A program made the position numbers and the translations under genes. Shown piece by piece: positions 36,080-45,622 of a stretch of 64,000 bases of DNA. The notes under the pieces were generated by a model that ran no database searches, was not told the origin of the DNA, and saw only the letters and a list, made by a program, of their open reading frames with translations. The DNA is taken from contig NZ_JBAJEY010000005.1 in assembly GCF_039822285.1 (NCBI RefSeq), positions 152,736-216,735 of the forward strand, read 5' to 3'. The stretch is from Thiofaba sp039822285. GTDB lineage: Bacteria; Pseudomonadota; Gammaproteobacteria; Halothiobacillales; Halothiobacillaceae. Within the stretch, counting starts at the first letter, position 1. Every line of letters begins with the position of its first letter.

Positions 36080-36793
36080 TCAGGGCATGACCAGCATCTC
36101 CCGCTGGATGGCCTGAACCGCCCGGTCGATGGCACGCTCCGCGTCCGGGGGCAGGTCGACGAAGCGCATGCCGACCAGGATGCTCTGCTCACCATCCTCA
36201 CGGAGATTGATCACCTCCACCCGCACATGCACATCGAGCCGGCAGTCGCAGACGATCTGCACATGATCGAAGCACACCCCCACCGCGAAGTGCTCCATCT
36301 CCTCCCGCGGGAAGCGGAAGCAGACACCGGTCGCCGAGATATCGTGGATGAGTCCGCGCAGGGCGCGCCCCCGGCCCGGGGCCTGCATCAGCGCCTGCGC
36401 CTGGACCCCGGCGGGGGGACGCACGCGGAACGCCCCCCGGCGCTGCAGGCGGTGGATCACATCCGGGAAGGGCAGGTGATAGTAATAGTCGCCGCGCTCA
36501 TGCAGGCGCGTCACCCCGGGCAGGTTGAACCACGTCTGGATGCGCTCAATCACGGCCTTCACCAGAATGTCGCCCGCACGCTCGAAGACCGCCGCCTCGG
36601 CGCCATTGAAGGCATCGATCACCAAGACCCGGCGCCCGGGATCGACCAAGAGCAGGTTCGCCACCTTCTCCAGCCGCCCACCATCCGCCACCAGCGTGAG
36701 CTGGCCGCGCTCGGCATGCAACTGCTCGAGCAGGCGGGCTATCTGGCGCGGCTGGCGCAGGGTTTGGACGTCCTCTGAACTCATGTCGGTCAT
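36080..36793 (-). CDS. PilZ domain protein with YcgR-like N-terminal domain
   Basis: The 237-residue protein has an N-terminal YcgR-like domain (residues about 10-110) followed by a PilZ domain with the c-di-GMP-binding arginines (QRRGAFRVRPP) and the DISATGVCF motif. YcgR-type proteins bind c-di-GMP and slow flagellar rotation or control exopolysaccharide or pili. No flagellar gene is in the window. The start at 36793 is the first ATG of the conserved frame; ATG at 36784 is the alternative. It lies divergent from the small gene and the CBS-PAS-GGDEF-EAL gene, which may supply its signal. Confidence 0.87.
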   Translation of the reverse strand: MTDMSSEDVQTLRQPRQIARLLEQLHAERGQLTLVADGGRLEKVANLLLVDPGRRVLVIDAFNGAEAAVFERAGDILVKAVIERIQTWFNLPGVTRLHERGDYYYHLPFPDVIHRLQRRGAFRVRPPAGVQAQALMQAPGRGRALRGLIHDISATGVCFRFPREEMEHFAVGVCFDHVQIVCDCRLDVHVRVEVINLREDGEQSILVGMRFVDLPPDAERAIDRAVQAIQREMLVMP

Positions 36794-36964
36794 CGCTGAT
36801 ACGGAATCGGGCAAAGATAGCGAATCCCCCCCGAGGGAACCAGCTTTCTTGCGCGTTGATCCTGACTCGCTCAAGATTTCGGAAGTCACCCCAGCAAGGC
36901 GGTCCAGCGCCCCGCCGAGAGCAACAAACATACCGGCGCCCCGACGCCCAGGAGGGCCAGCATC

Positions 36965-37306
36965 ATGATCAAGCACAGCCATTCCCACATCCTGCGGGTC
37001 CGTCTTGGCGAGTTCATCCTGCCCCCCATCGAGGATGGGCTGGTCCTTGGGCGCGAATCCCCCATCGGCCCGGTCGCGGTGGGGAAGGCGCTGTCGCTGC
37101 TCAGCAGCACCCCGTTCGAACACGTCCCGGTCGAAGATGACGAAATCATCGGCGACCTTTTGATCCGAACCGCGATCCTGCGCAAGATTCAGCCGCGCGA
37201 CCTGGTGGCCTTCGTGTTGCGCGAGATTCGCCCCCTGATGGGCCCCGAGGAGATCCTTCACCTGCAGCTTGACCTGGAGGTGCAGATCGAGAGCAAGACC
37301 CCATGA
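36965..37306 (+). CDS. Small protein of unknown function upstream of GGDEF-EAL gene
   Basis: The 113-residue product is soluble and acidic, with no membrane segment or signal peptide. It contains LRVRLGEFILPPIEDGLVLGRES, FEHVPVEDDEII and PRDLVAFVLREIRPLMGPEEILHLQ. No known family is recognised. A strong AGGAGG lies upstream, and the stop overlaps the start of the CBS-PAS-GGDEF-EAL gene by four bases (ATGA). It is therefore probably cotranslated with that enzyme and could be a regulatory partner. Confidence 0.65.
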   Translation: MIKHSHSHILRVRLGEFILPPIEDGLVLGRESPIGPVAVGKALSLLSSTPFEHVPVEDDEIIGDLLIRTAILRKIQPRDLVAFVLREIRPLMGPEEILHLQLDLEVQIESKTP

Positions 37307-39420
37307 GCTCCAAGCTGCCCCTGCGTGACGCCCTGACCCCGCGATTGCTGTGCGTCGAGTCCGACCAGCGCTACCGCGACGTCATCCAGGCGGACAGCCC
37401 GGCGGAGGTCTTTGCCGTCTTCGACGAAACCCGCTACCAGGGTCTCGTTTCGGCCAAGCAGGCCGCCCTCTTCCCGGGGCGCATCTTCGCCGACCTCGTC
37501 GTCCTGCGTCAGGCGCGCCCCCTGGATGAAGAAACCGACCTCGAAACCGCCATTGCACGGCTGCAGGAGGTCAAGGACGATTTTCTTCCCGTGCAGGACA
37601 AGGCAGGGGGCTTCCTCGGGGCCGTCTCCCGGGCAAGCCTGTTCGCGGCCCTGTCCGCCGCCGAGCACCGACTGAACGAGGAGCGCGCCTCGCTCATCCA
37701 GCGCCTGGAGGTCGAGCTCGAAAACCGGCGTATCGCCACGGCGGTGTTCGACGCCACCAGCGAAGGCATCATGGTCACCGATGCGCAAACGCACATCATC
37801 CTAGTCAACCGCGCCTTCAGTGCCACCACCGGCTACGCCCTGGACGAGGTGATCGGCAAGACGCCGCACCTGCTCGCCTCCGGTCACCACGACCGGGACT
37901 TCTACACCGCCATGTGGCATACCATCCAGGATACGGGCGGTTGGAGCGGCGAGATCTGGAACCGGCGCAAGAACGGGGAAACCTATCCCGAATGGCTGCA
38001 CATCAACGCCATCCGCGACGACTCAGGCAAGATCACCCACTATGTCGGCGTGTTCTCCGACATCAGCCAGCACAAGGAAGTACAGAAACGCCTGCATGAC
38101 CTGGCCTACCACGATGCCCTGACCCACCTGCCCAACCGCCAGCTGTTCTATGACCGCCTTGAGCAGACCATCGCCCACGCCCGTCGCGAGCAGGGCGGGT
38201 TCACCTTGCTGGTCCTCGACCTGGACCGCTTCAAGGTGATCAACGACACCCAGGGCCACGGCTTCGGCGACCGCCTCCTGACCGAGGCCGCGCGGCGACT
38301 GCAGAATCTGGTTCGCGCCTCGGACACGGTGGCGCGCTGGGGAGGCGACGAATTCACCCTCATCCTGCACGAGACCACGGAGGACTGGGAGGCCGCCGTG
38401 GCCGCGCGCAAGATCGTCCACGCCTTCCAGGCCCCCCTCCATGTGGACGGACAGGACGTCCACCTCTCGGCCTCCGTCGGCATCACCCGCTTCCCGCTCG
38501 ATGGGGAGAACGCGGAGGCGCTGGTGAGCCACGCCGACGCCGCCATGTACGCGGCCAAGAAGGAGGGCGGCGGCCGCTACTCCTTCTTCAGCCCCGAGCT
38601 CAACCGTCGCCTCACCGAAAGGCTGCGCGTGGAGAACGCCCTGCGCACGAGCCTGGCCGCGCCCCCAGGCGAAGGCGGCCTGCACCTCGCCTGGCAGCCC
38701 CAGGTCCGCCTCGCCGACGGGGCGATCATCGGCGTCGAGGTCCTGGCCCGCTGGCGCCACCCGGAACTTGGCGACATTCCCCCGGCCCGGTTCATCCCCG
38801 TGGCCGAGGAAAGTGGCCTGATCATGGAGCTTGGACGCTGGGTGCTGGAGGAGGCCGCGCGTCATGCCATGCGCCTGTGCGGACGCATCGAACCGGGCCG
38901 CTTCCGGATCAGCGTCAACGTCTCCCCGCGCCAGATGGGCCACGAGACCATGGAGGACCTCGTTTCCATCATCGAGCGCCAGGGACTGCGTGCGGAATGC
39001 GTCGAACTGGAGATCACCGAAAGCGCCCTCATGAGCGAGAAGCATTCGGCCGAGGACGCCCTGCGGAAACTCGGGGCCCAAGGCGTTCATTTCGCGGTGG
39101 ACGATTTCGGCACAGGCTATTCCAACCTGGCCTACCTCAAGCGCTTCGCTGTGCATCGCCTCAAGATCGACCAGGCCTTCGTCCGCGACATGGTCGAGGA
39201 CGAGGCGGACCGACAGATCGTCACGGCCATCGTGAGCATGGGGCACGCCTTGGGGTTGAAGGTCATCGCCGAGGGCGTGGAGACCGAAGCGCAACGTCGC
39301 CTCCTGCTGGAGCTTGGCTGCGACGAGGGGCAAGGCTTCCTCTTCGCCCGCCCCATGCCGTTCGATGCGTTCGCCGCGCTTCTGGCCCAGCCCCCTACTC
39401 CATCCCCGCACGCGGATTGA
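37303..39420 (+). CDS. CBS-PAS-GGDEF-EAL c-di-GMP enzyme
   Basis: The 705-residue protein has, in order, a CBS pair (residues about 1-120), a PAS domain (about 145-255, GIMVTDAQTHIILVNRAFSATTGY), a GGDEF domain with intact RWGGDEF near residue 344, and an EAL domain from about residue 455. The EAL signature reads EVL (GVEVLARW), yet other catalytic residues are present (VNVSPRQM, EITES, DDFGTGYSN, KIDQAF, AEGVET). It could make or break down c-di-GMP; which one dominates cannot be told from sequence. The CBS pair may sense a nucleotide and the PAS another ligand. The gene's 3' end overlaps the convergent cbpA-like gene by 26 bases. Confidence 0.9.
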   Translation: MSSKLPLRDALTPRLLCVESDQRYRDVIQADSPAEVFAVFDETRYQGLVSAKQAALFPGRIFADLVVLRQARPLDEETDLETAIARLQEVKDDFLPVQDKAGGFLGAVSRASLFAALSAAEHRLNEERASLIQRLEVELENRRIATAVFDATSEGIMVTDAQTHIILVNRAFSATTGYALDEVIGKTPHLLASGHHDRDFYTAMWHTIQDTGGWSGEIWNRRKNGETYPEWLHINAIRDDSGKITHYVGVFSDISQHKEVQKRLHDLAYHDALTHLPNRQLFYDRLEQTIAHARREQGGFTLLVLDLDRFKVINDTQGHGFGDRLLTEAARRLQNLVRASDTVARWGGDEFTLILHETTEDWEAAVAARKIVHAFQAPLHVDGQDVHLSASVGITRFPLDGENAEALVSHADAAMYAAKKEGGGRYSFFSPELNRRLTERLRVENALRTSLAAPPGEGGLHLAWQPQVRLADGAIIGVEVLARWRHPELGDIPPARFIPVAEESGLIMELGRWVLEEAARHAMRLCGRIEPGRFRISVNVSPRQMGHETMEDLVSIIERQGLRAECVELEITESALMSEKHSAEDALRKLGAQGVHFAVDDFGTGYSNLAYLKRFAVHRLKIDQAFVRDMVEDEADRQIVTAIVSMGHALGLKVIAEGVETEAQRRLLLELGCDEGQGFLFARPMPFDAFAALLAQPPTPSPHAD

Positions 39421-40324
39421 AGGGCAGACTCGCCGCCATGTCCTCATACAAGGCCCGCGCCTCCGGTGTATGGGCGGGGGGGACATGGATCTGCAACTCC
39501 ACTAGGAGGTCGCCCGCCGGCTGTCCCGGCAGCCCCTTGCCCGCCAGCCGCAGGCGCCGACCGGACTGGCTGCCGGCCGGCACCTTGAGCTGGACCGCCC
39601 CGTGCGGGGTCGGCACCCGCAGCGTCGCCCCCAGCGCAGCCTCCCACGGCGCCAGGGGCAGGCGCAGGATGACGTTGCGTCCGTCCAGGGTGAAATGGGG
39701 GTCCGGTTCAAGTTCGACCGTAAGGAACAGGTCGCCCGCCGGCTCGCCCTCCCCCCCCATGCCCGCCAGGCGGATGCGCTTGCCGGGGGTGATGCCGGCC
39801 GGGATGCGCACCTTCACCCGTTTTTCCAGCGGGCACGGCGTACCATCCTCGGCCCGCCCCTCGATGCGCACCGTGCATTCCCGGTGCGCACCACGCGCCA
39901 TGTCGACAAGCGTCAGCCGCAGGGTGGCATGCTGATCCTCGCCCCGCCCTGACCGCCCTCCCCGTCCAGCCAGGCCGGCGTCGGTGAAGAACCCGCGCAG
40001 CATCTCCCGCCACCCCGGATCGAGGGCCTTGTCCTTGAGTGACGCGAAGCTGGCAAGCAGATCCTCGAAGCCGCGCCGCGAGGCGGAGCCGAGGTCGGAG
40101 CGCGCCTGCACCTGCTGGCGCATCTGGTCATAGGCGGCCCGTTTCGCAGGGTCGGACAGCACATCGTGGGCCTCATTGATGGCCTTGAAGCGCTCCTCGG
40201 CGCCCGCCTCCCGGTTGAGGTCCGGGTGATACTGACGCGCGAGCCTGCGATAGGCCAGACGCACCGCCTCGTGCGAGGCCCCCGGGGGAATGCCCAGGAG
40301 GGCGTAATAGTCCTTGAAAGCCAC
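39395..40324 (-). CDS. cbpA: Curved-DNA-binding protein CbpA-like (DnaJ family)
   Basis: The 309-residue protein has an N-terminal J domain with the HPD motif (QYHPDLNREAG), a linker, and two C-terminal substrate-binding domains (APWEAALGATLRVPTPHGAVQLKVPAGSQSGRRLRLAGKGLPG). It lacks the zinc-finger domain of DnaJ, as CbpA does. CbpA works with DnaK as a co-chaperone and also binds DNA. It is read on the minus strand and its last 26 bases overlap the 3' end of the GGDEF-EAL gene. No cbpM is adjacent. Confidence 0.9.
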   Translation of the reverse strand: MAFKDYYALLGIPPGASHEAVRLAYRRLARQYHPDLNREAGAEERFKAINEAHDVLSDPAKRAAYDQMRQQVQARSDLGSASRRGFEDLLASFASLKDKALDPGWREMLRGFFTDAGLAGRGGRSGRGEDQHATLRLTLVDMARGAHRECTVRIEGRAEDGTPCPLEKRVKVRIPAGITPGKRIRLAGMGGEGEPAGDLFLTVELEPDPHFTLDGRNVILRLPLAPWEAALGATLRVPTPHGAVQLKVPAGSQSGRRLRLAGKGLPGQPAGDLLVELQIHVPPAHTPEARALYEDMAASLPFNPRAGME

Positions 40325-40341
40325 GGCTCAGGGGCTAAACA

Positions 40342-40393
40342 AAAACGACAAAACCCGCCCACGACATCCGGACGGATGCCCCCGTGGGCGGGT
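40342..40393 (-). terminator. Intrinsic terminator of the L36 gene
   Basis: An 11 bp perfect stem pairs 40353-40363 (ACCCGCCCACG) with 40383-40393. A nested hairpin (CATCCG/CGGATG) lies in its loop. On the minus strand it is followed by TTTTGTCGTTTTTG. It lies downstream of the leftward L36 gene and just before the cbpA-like gene, so it would separate their transcription. Confidence 0.8.
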
Positions 40394-40472
40394 CAAGGAA
40401 GAACTTTGCCTGGAGCGCACCGTCGGTGCACTCTGCGCGCCACGCCCGGCTTGGGGCAGCGCGCCGCAACGA

Positions 40473-40598
40473 TCAGCGCTGGCGCGCCTTGAAGCGCGGG
40501 TTGCTCTTGCAGATCACGTAGACCTTGCCGCGACGGCGCACAACCTGGCAATCCTTGTGACGGGTCTTGGCGGACTTGAGAGAGGACAGAATTTTCAT
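40473..40598 (-). CDS. rpmJ: 50S ribosomal protein L36, type B (cysteine-poor)
   Basis: The 41-residue product MKILSSLKSAKTRHKDCQVV... matches the type B (YkgO-like) L36 from end to end, including RRRGKVYVICKSNPRFKARQR. It has two cysteines instead of the zinc-binding set of type A L36, so it is a zinc-independent form. The start at 40598 is the only one that fits the family; an upstream in-frame ATG would add 30 unrelated residues. The zinc-independent L31 is also in this window at 43344-43586. Confidence 0.95.
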   Translation of the reverse strand: MKILSSLKSAKTRHKDCQVVRRRGKVYVICKSNPRFKARQR

Positions 40599-40971
40599 GG
40601 TACGAAATCTCTGAACAACGTCGCGAGCGACGGCGTGGCGGAACAAAATAAGGTCGCGCATGTTAGCGGAGAATGCGTAAGCCTTCAAGGGCCGCCCGTG
40701 GCAATTGCATGAACCTATTTCATCGATCTGGCCGCTCGCGTAGGAGCGGCGCCCCCGCCGCGATAAGGCAGCCCTGAACGGGCTATCGGCCCGAGGGCGG
40801 GCCTCCTACAGCCAACGAGAGCAAGGGTGCCCCCCTTCGCACGCTGGATCCTCACCTTGCGCGATCGCTCCACGCCTTCATGCGATTGCCCTGAAGGGCC
40901 GCCACCGCGACAGCGGGGCCTCTGTGCGCTCAATCTATGATTTATCCGCGGTTTAACGCATGATTTCCAGC
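40599..40971. other. 373 bp gap: L36 leader, REP-like element, rdgB upstream region
   Basis: No gene is seen here. The left part is the 5' region of the leftward L36 gene. A GTAGGAG-family palindrome occupies 40740-40809. The rest up to the rdgB start shows no recognisable promoter, terminator or conserved RNA. A short frame at 40715-40933 on the minus strand has low-complexity, non-conserved content and is not a gene. Confidence 0.6.
40740..40809. repeat. REP-like palindrome, GTAGGAG family
   Basis: Starts GTAGGAGCGGCGCCCCCGCC and ends GGGCGGGCCTCCTAC, with an inner hairpin (GCCCTGAACGGGC). It is the same family as 35993-36055 but sits between divergently oriented genes. Confidence 0.85.
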
Positions 40972-41571
40972 ATGACCCAGACGATCGTATTGGCCACCGG
41001 CAACGCCGGCAAGGTTCGCGAATTCGCCGGCCTGCTCGAGGGGCTCGGCCTGCAGATCCGCCCGCAGTCGGACTTCGCCGTGCCGGAGGCCGAAGAGACC
41101 GGCCTCTCCTTCATCGAGAACGCCATCCTCAAGGCACGCAACGCCGCACGGCACACGGGCCTTGCGGCCATCGCCGACGACTCAGGCCTTGAGGTCGACG
41201 TCCTGAACGGCGCCCCCGGCATCTACTCCGCACGCTACGCGGGCCTGGGCAAGGGCGATGCAGCGAACAACGACAAACTGCTCGACGCCTTGCAAGGCAT
41301 CCCCTGGGAGGCGCGCACCGCACGCTTCCAGTGCGTGATCGCCTACCTTCGTCACGCCGAGGATCCAACCCCGCTGGTCGCCCAGGGGACCTGGGAGGGC
41401 AGGATCCTCGAGGCCCCGCGCGGCGAGCGGGGCTTCGGCTACGACCCGCTGTTCTGGGTGCCGACCCACGAATGCAGCTCGGCCGAGCTGGACGCCGCCA
41501 CCAAGAACACCCTCAGCCACCGCGGCCAGGCCATGCGTGCCCTGCTGGAACAGCTCGGCCGACGTCGCTGA
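40972..41571 (+). CDS. rdgB: RdgB/HAM1 XTP/dITP pyrophosphatase
   Basis: The enzyme hydrolyses dITP, XTP and related non-canonical nucleotides to keep them out of DNA and RNA. The 199-residue product matches the family throughout: VLATGNAGKVREF, SFIENAILKARNAARHTGLAAIADDSGLEVD, GIYSARYAG, GFGYDPLF and SHRGQAM. The ATG at 40972 gives the family-typical start; ATG at 40960 would add four residues. hemW follows after about 100 bases on the same strand, a common gammaproteobacterial pairing. Confidence 0.96.
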   Translation: MTQTIVLATGNAGKVREFAGLLEGLGLQIRPQSDFAVPEAEETGLSFIENAILKARNAARHTGLAAIADDSGLEVDVLNGAPGIYSARYAGLGKGDAANNDKLLDALQGIPWEARTARFQCVIAYLRHAEDPTPLVAQGTWEGRILEAPRGERGFGYDPLFWVPTHECSSAELDAATKNTLSHRGQAMRALLEQLGRRR

Positions 41572-41668
41572 CCCCACCCGCGAACGAAACGCGCCCCTCC
41601 CCATCCAAGGCCCATGCAGCGCGCACCATCCGCGAGGCGCGCGAAGACGAGCTCGACCCCACCCAGCG

Positions 41669-42835
41669 ATGTACAACTTCACCAGCCTCCCCCCCCTCGC
41701 GCTCTACATCCACCTCCCCTGGTGCGTGCGCAAGTGCCCCTACTGCGATTTCAATTCGCACCAGGTGCCTGGCGCGCTGCCCGAGACCGAGTACGTGGAG
41801 GCCCTGCTGCGCGACCTCGAACAGGAGCTGCCGCTGATCTGGGGCCGCCCCATCGTCAGCATTTTCATCGGCGGCGGCACGCCCAGCCTATTCTCGCCCG
41901 AAGCCCTCGATGCGCTGTTCTCAGGCCTACGCGCGCGCCTCAAACTCCTGCCCGAGATCGAGATCACCCTGGAGGCCAACCCCGGCACGGTCGAGGCCGG
42001 CAAATTCCGCGAGTTCCGCGCGCTCGGCATCAACCGCCTGTCGATTGGCGTGCAGAGCTTCCAGGACGCCCAGCTTGCGGCCCTGGGCCGCATCCACGGC
42101 GGGCGCGAGGCCATCGCCGCCGCCGAGGCCGCGCATGCCGCAGGCTTTTCCGACTTCAACCTCGATCTGATGCACGGCCTGCCAGGGCAGACGGTCGAGG
42201 TCGGCAGGGCGGACGTCGCCCAGGCCATCGCCCTCGCCCCCAGCCACATCTCCTACTACCAGCTCACCCTCGAACCCAATACCCTGTTCCACGCCCGCCC
42301 GCCGCAACTGCCGGACGACGAACTGCTGGCCGACATCGAGGAGGCCGGCCAAGCCCTGCTCGCGCAGGGGGGCTACCTCCAGTACGAGGTTTCGGCCTAT
42401 GCCAAGGAAGGCTTCCGCTGCGCGCACAACCTCAACTACTGGGAGTTCGGCGACTACGTCGGTATCGGCGCGGGCGCGCACGGCAAGCTGACCCTGCCGG
42501 CCGAACAGCGCATCCTGCGCCGCGCCCGGGTGAAGAACCCACGTGACTACCAGGCCCTGGCCGGCACCCCGGCCGCCTTCGAGGAGGAGGCCATCAAGCC
42601 GCGTGAGGCCGCCTTCGAATTCATGCTCAACGCCCTGCGCCTGAAGGAGGGCTTCGCCCCGCACCTGTTCCAGGAGCGGGCCGGCATCCCGCTCGGCCTG
42701 ATCCAGAATGCGCTCCAGCAAGCCGAGGCGGCAGGGCTGATCGACTGGGACGTGCAGCGCATCGCGCCGAGCGCCCACGGCTGGCGCTATCTCAACGACC
42801 TGATGCAGCACTTTCTGCCCGATAGAAAAAAATGA
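41669..42835 (+). CDS. hemW: Heme chaperone HemW (radical SAM)
   Basis: The 388-residue protein is a radical SAM enzyme with CX3CX2C (WCVRKCPYC) near the N terminus followed by the extra Phe (CDFNSH) typical of HemW, plus IGGGTPSL, EITLEANPGTVE and LNYWEFGDYVGIGAGAH. HemW delivers heme to target proteins; older annotations call it an oxygen-independent coproporphyrinogen oxidase-like protein. The start at 41669 puts the radical SAM motif at the normal distance. It lies downstream of rdgB. Confidence 0.93.
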   Translation: MYNFTSLPPLALYIHLPWCVRKCPYCDFNSHQVPGALPETEYVEALLRDLEQELPLIWGRPIVSIFIGGGTPSLFSPEALDALFSGLRARLKLLPEIEITLEANPGTVEAGKFREFRALGINRLSIGVQSFQDAQLAALGRIHGGREAIAAAEAAHAAGFSDFNLDLMHGLPGQTVEVGRADVAQAIALAPSHISYYQLTLEPNTLFHARPPQLPDDELLADIEEAGQALLAQGGYLQYEVSAYAKEGFRCAHNLNYWEFGDYVGIGAGAHGKLTLPAEQRILRRARVKNPRDYQALAGTPAAFEEEAIKPREAAFEFMLNALRLKEGFAPHLFQERAGIPLGLIQNALQQAEAAGLIDWDVQRIAPSAHGWRYLNDLMQHFLPDRKK

Positions 42836-42948
42836 TCCCAAAGCAGTAGCATTTTTTTTCGCTCAGGTAATATTCTTGTAACAAGCGCATCGCGTTTCCC
42901 GTGACAGGAGTCGCCCAGACACCCATTCACCGTGGAGTGGATACGACC

Positions 42949-43233
42949 ATGAACGACACCCTCGCCCGTTTCATCGCTCACGCCGAATACAACGCCCAAG
43001 GCCTTGCCGAGCTGGTATGGGACGCCGCCCATCAGGCCTGCGCGCGCCTGACCCATGATCTCCCCGAGACCATTGCCCACGAGCTCTCGGAACTGCATCT
43101 GGAGGAGACCCTGAAGCTGCTCCGCAGCGACGCCCGCGAGCAAGTCCGCTATCTGGTGAAGACCCTGGGCGAGGCCGAGGCGGCACGGCGGCTCACCCTG
43201 GCCCTCGAGCCCCCCGCCTGCGTGGCGGCCTGA
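42949..43233 (+). CDS. Small helical protein, unknown function
   Basis: The 94-residue protein is almost entirely predicted alpha-helical and acidic to neutral (LARFIAHAEYNAQGLAELVWDAAHQACARL, EAEAARRLTLAL). No membrane segment is present and no family is recognised. The ATG at 42949 has GTGGAG upstream. It lies alone between hemW and the L31 gene. Confidence 0.6.
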   Translation: MNDTLARFIAHAEYNAQGLAELVWDAAHQACARLTHDLPETIAHELSELHLEETLKLLRSDAREQVRYLVKTLGEAEAARRLTLALEPPACVAA

Positions 43234-43343
43234 GGGCGCCCCGCGCCCTCCTACTTGCCAAGCCTGGCGGGTGCATGAATAATGCACGTTTTCCCACCAG
43301 TCCTGGCACCGTGCCGGGTCGGTGAACTGCAAGGTTAGACACC

Positions 43344-43586
43344 ATGAAACCCGATATCCATCCGAATTATCGCCCGGTGGTCTTCCAAGACCTGGCCAGC
43401 GGCTTCAGCTTCATCACCCGTTCCACCATCGCCACCAAAGAGACGATCAAGTGGGAAGACGGCAATGAGTACCCGCTGGTGAAAGTGGAGGTCTCCTACA
43501 AGTCCCATCCGTTCTTCACCGGCCAGCAGCAGAACATCGCCACCGCCAAGCAGGTGGACAAGTTCCGCAAGCGCTACGGCATGTAA
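43344..43586 (+). CDS. rpmE2: 50S ribosomal protein L31, type B
   Basis: The 80-residue product MKPDIHPNYRPVVFQD... matches the type B L31 family (FSFITRSTIATKETIKWEDGNEYPLVKVEVSYKSHPFFTG). It has no cysteines, so it does not bind zinc; such copies are often derepressed by zinc limitation through Zur. A candidate short palindrome (GTGCAT GAATA ATGCAC) lies upstream near 43273, but it does not match the usual Zur box well. Its stop overlaps the next gene by one base. Confidence 0.95.
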   Translation: MKPDIHPNYRPVVFQDLASGFSFITRSTIATKETIKWEDGNEYPLVKVEVSYKSHPFFTGQQQNIATAKQVDKFRKRYGM

Positions 43587-44374
43587 TGACCGGGCTGACC
43601 GGCCTCCTAAGGGCGTCCCTCGCGGGCGCCCTTTTGCTTTGCGCCATCCCTAGCCTCGCCGCTCCACTCTGCCCGGCCGACCACATCGACGAGCAGGTGC
43701 GCGTGGCCAGCATGCCGGATGGCGACACCCTGCGCCTGTCCGATGGCCGCCGGGTGCGCCTGATCGGCATCAACACCCCGGAAGTGGCGCATGACGGCCG
43801 CCCCGCCGAGCCCCTGGCCGAGGAGGCACACGCGCTGCTGCAGAGGCTGGTGCGGGAGGCCGACGGACGCCTCGGCCTGCGCCTGGGCGAGGAGCCCCGC
43901 GACCACTACGGCCGCCTCCTCGCCCATGTCTACCTGCCCGACGGGGAGAGCATCGAGGCGCGCCTGCTGGCCGAAGGACTCGCCACACGCGTCGCGATCC
44001 CCCCCAACCTCTGGGACCAGGCCTGCCTGGCCCGGGTGGAGAATACGGCACGCGCGGCCGGGCGCGGCCTGTGGGCCCTTCCGCCCTACCGCACGCCGAT
44101 CGACTCACGCAGACTTCCCGCCGATGCGCAGGGCTACATGTTGCTGCAGGGCCGGGTCGAGCGCGTCGGCGGCAGTCGCCACGCCCAATGGATCAACCTC
44201 GAGGGTGGGGTCGCCCTGCGCGTCGACCATGACCTGCTGCCCTGGTTCGAAGGGCTCGACATCCAGCGCCTGCAGGGCAAGCGTGTCGAGGTGCGCGGCT
44301 GGCTGACCCGCCCCGGCGACAAGGAGCCACGCATCCGCCTCACCCATCCGTCCATGCTACGCATTCTCGACTGA
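43586..44374 (+). CDS. Exported thermonuclease-like (SNase) protein
   Basis: The 262-residue protein has a signal peptide (LLLCAIPSLAAPL, cleavage likely after LAA) and an SNase domain with DGDTLRLSDGRRVRLIGINTPEV, the DHYGRLLAHVY segment, ARLLAEGLA and RAAGRGLWA, which hold the catalytic Arg/Glu/Asp positions. A C-terminal extension of about 80 residues (MLLQGRVERVGGSRHAQWINLEGGVALRV) resembles an OB-fold. It should act in the periplasm or outside as a nuclease. It overlaps the L31 gene by one base and is followed by malic enzyme. Confidence 0.85.
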   Translation: MTGLTGLLRASLAGALLLCAIPSLAAPLCPADHIDEQVRVASMPDGDTLRLSDGRRVRLIGINTPEVAHDGRPAEPLAEEAHALLQRLVREADGRLGLRLGEEPRDHYGRLLAHVYLPDGESIEARLLAEGLATRVAIPPNLWDQACLARVENTARAAGRGLWALPPYRTPIDSRRLPADAQGYMLLQGRVERVGGSRHAQWINLEGGVALRVDHDLLPWFEGLDIQRLQGKRVEVRGWLTRPGDKEPRIRLTHPSMLRILD

Positions 44375-44380
44375 ACCCCC

Positions 44381-45614
<1,234 letters not shown>

Positions 45615-45622
<8 letters not shown>

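Noticed and set aside
43268..43290. Zur box before the L31 gene
   Set aside because: GTGCAT-GAATA-ATGCAC is a palindrome but does not resemble the usual Zur site closely enough to call.
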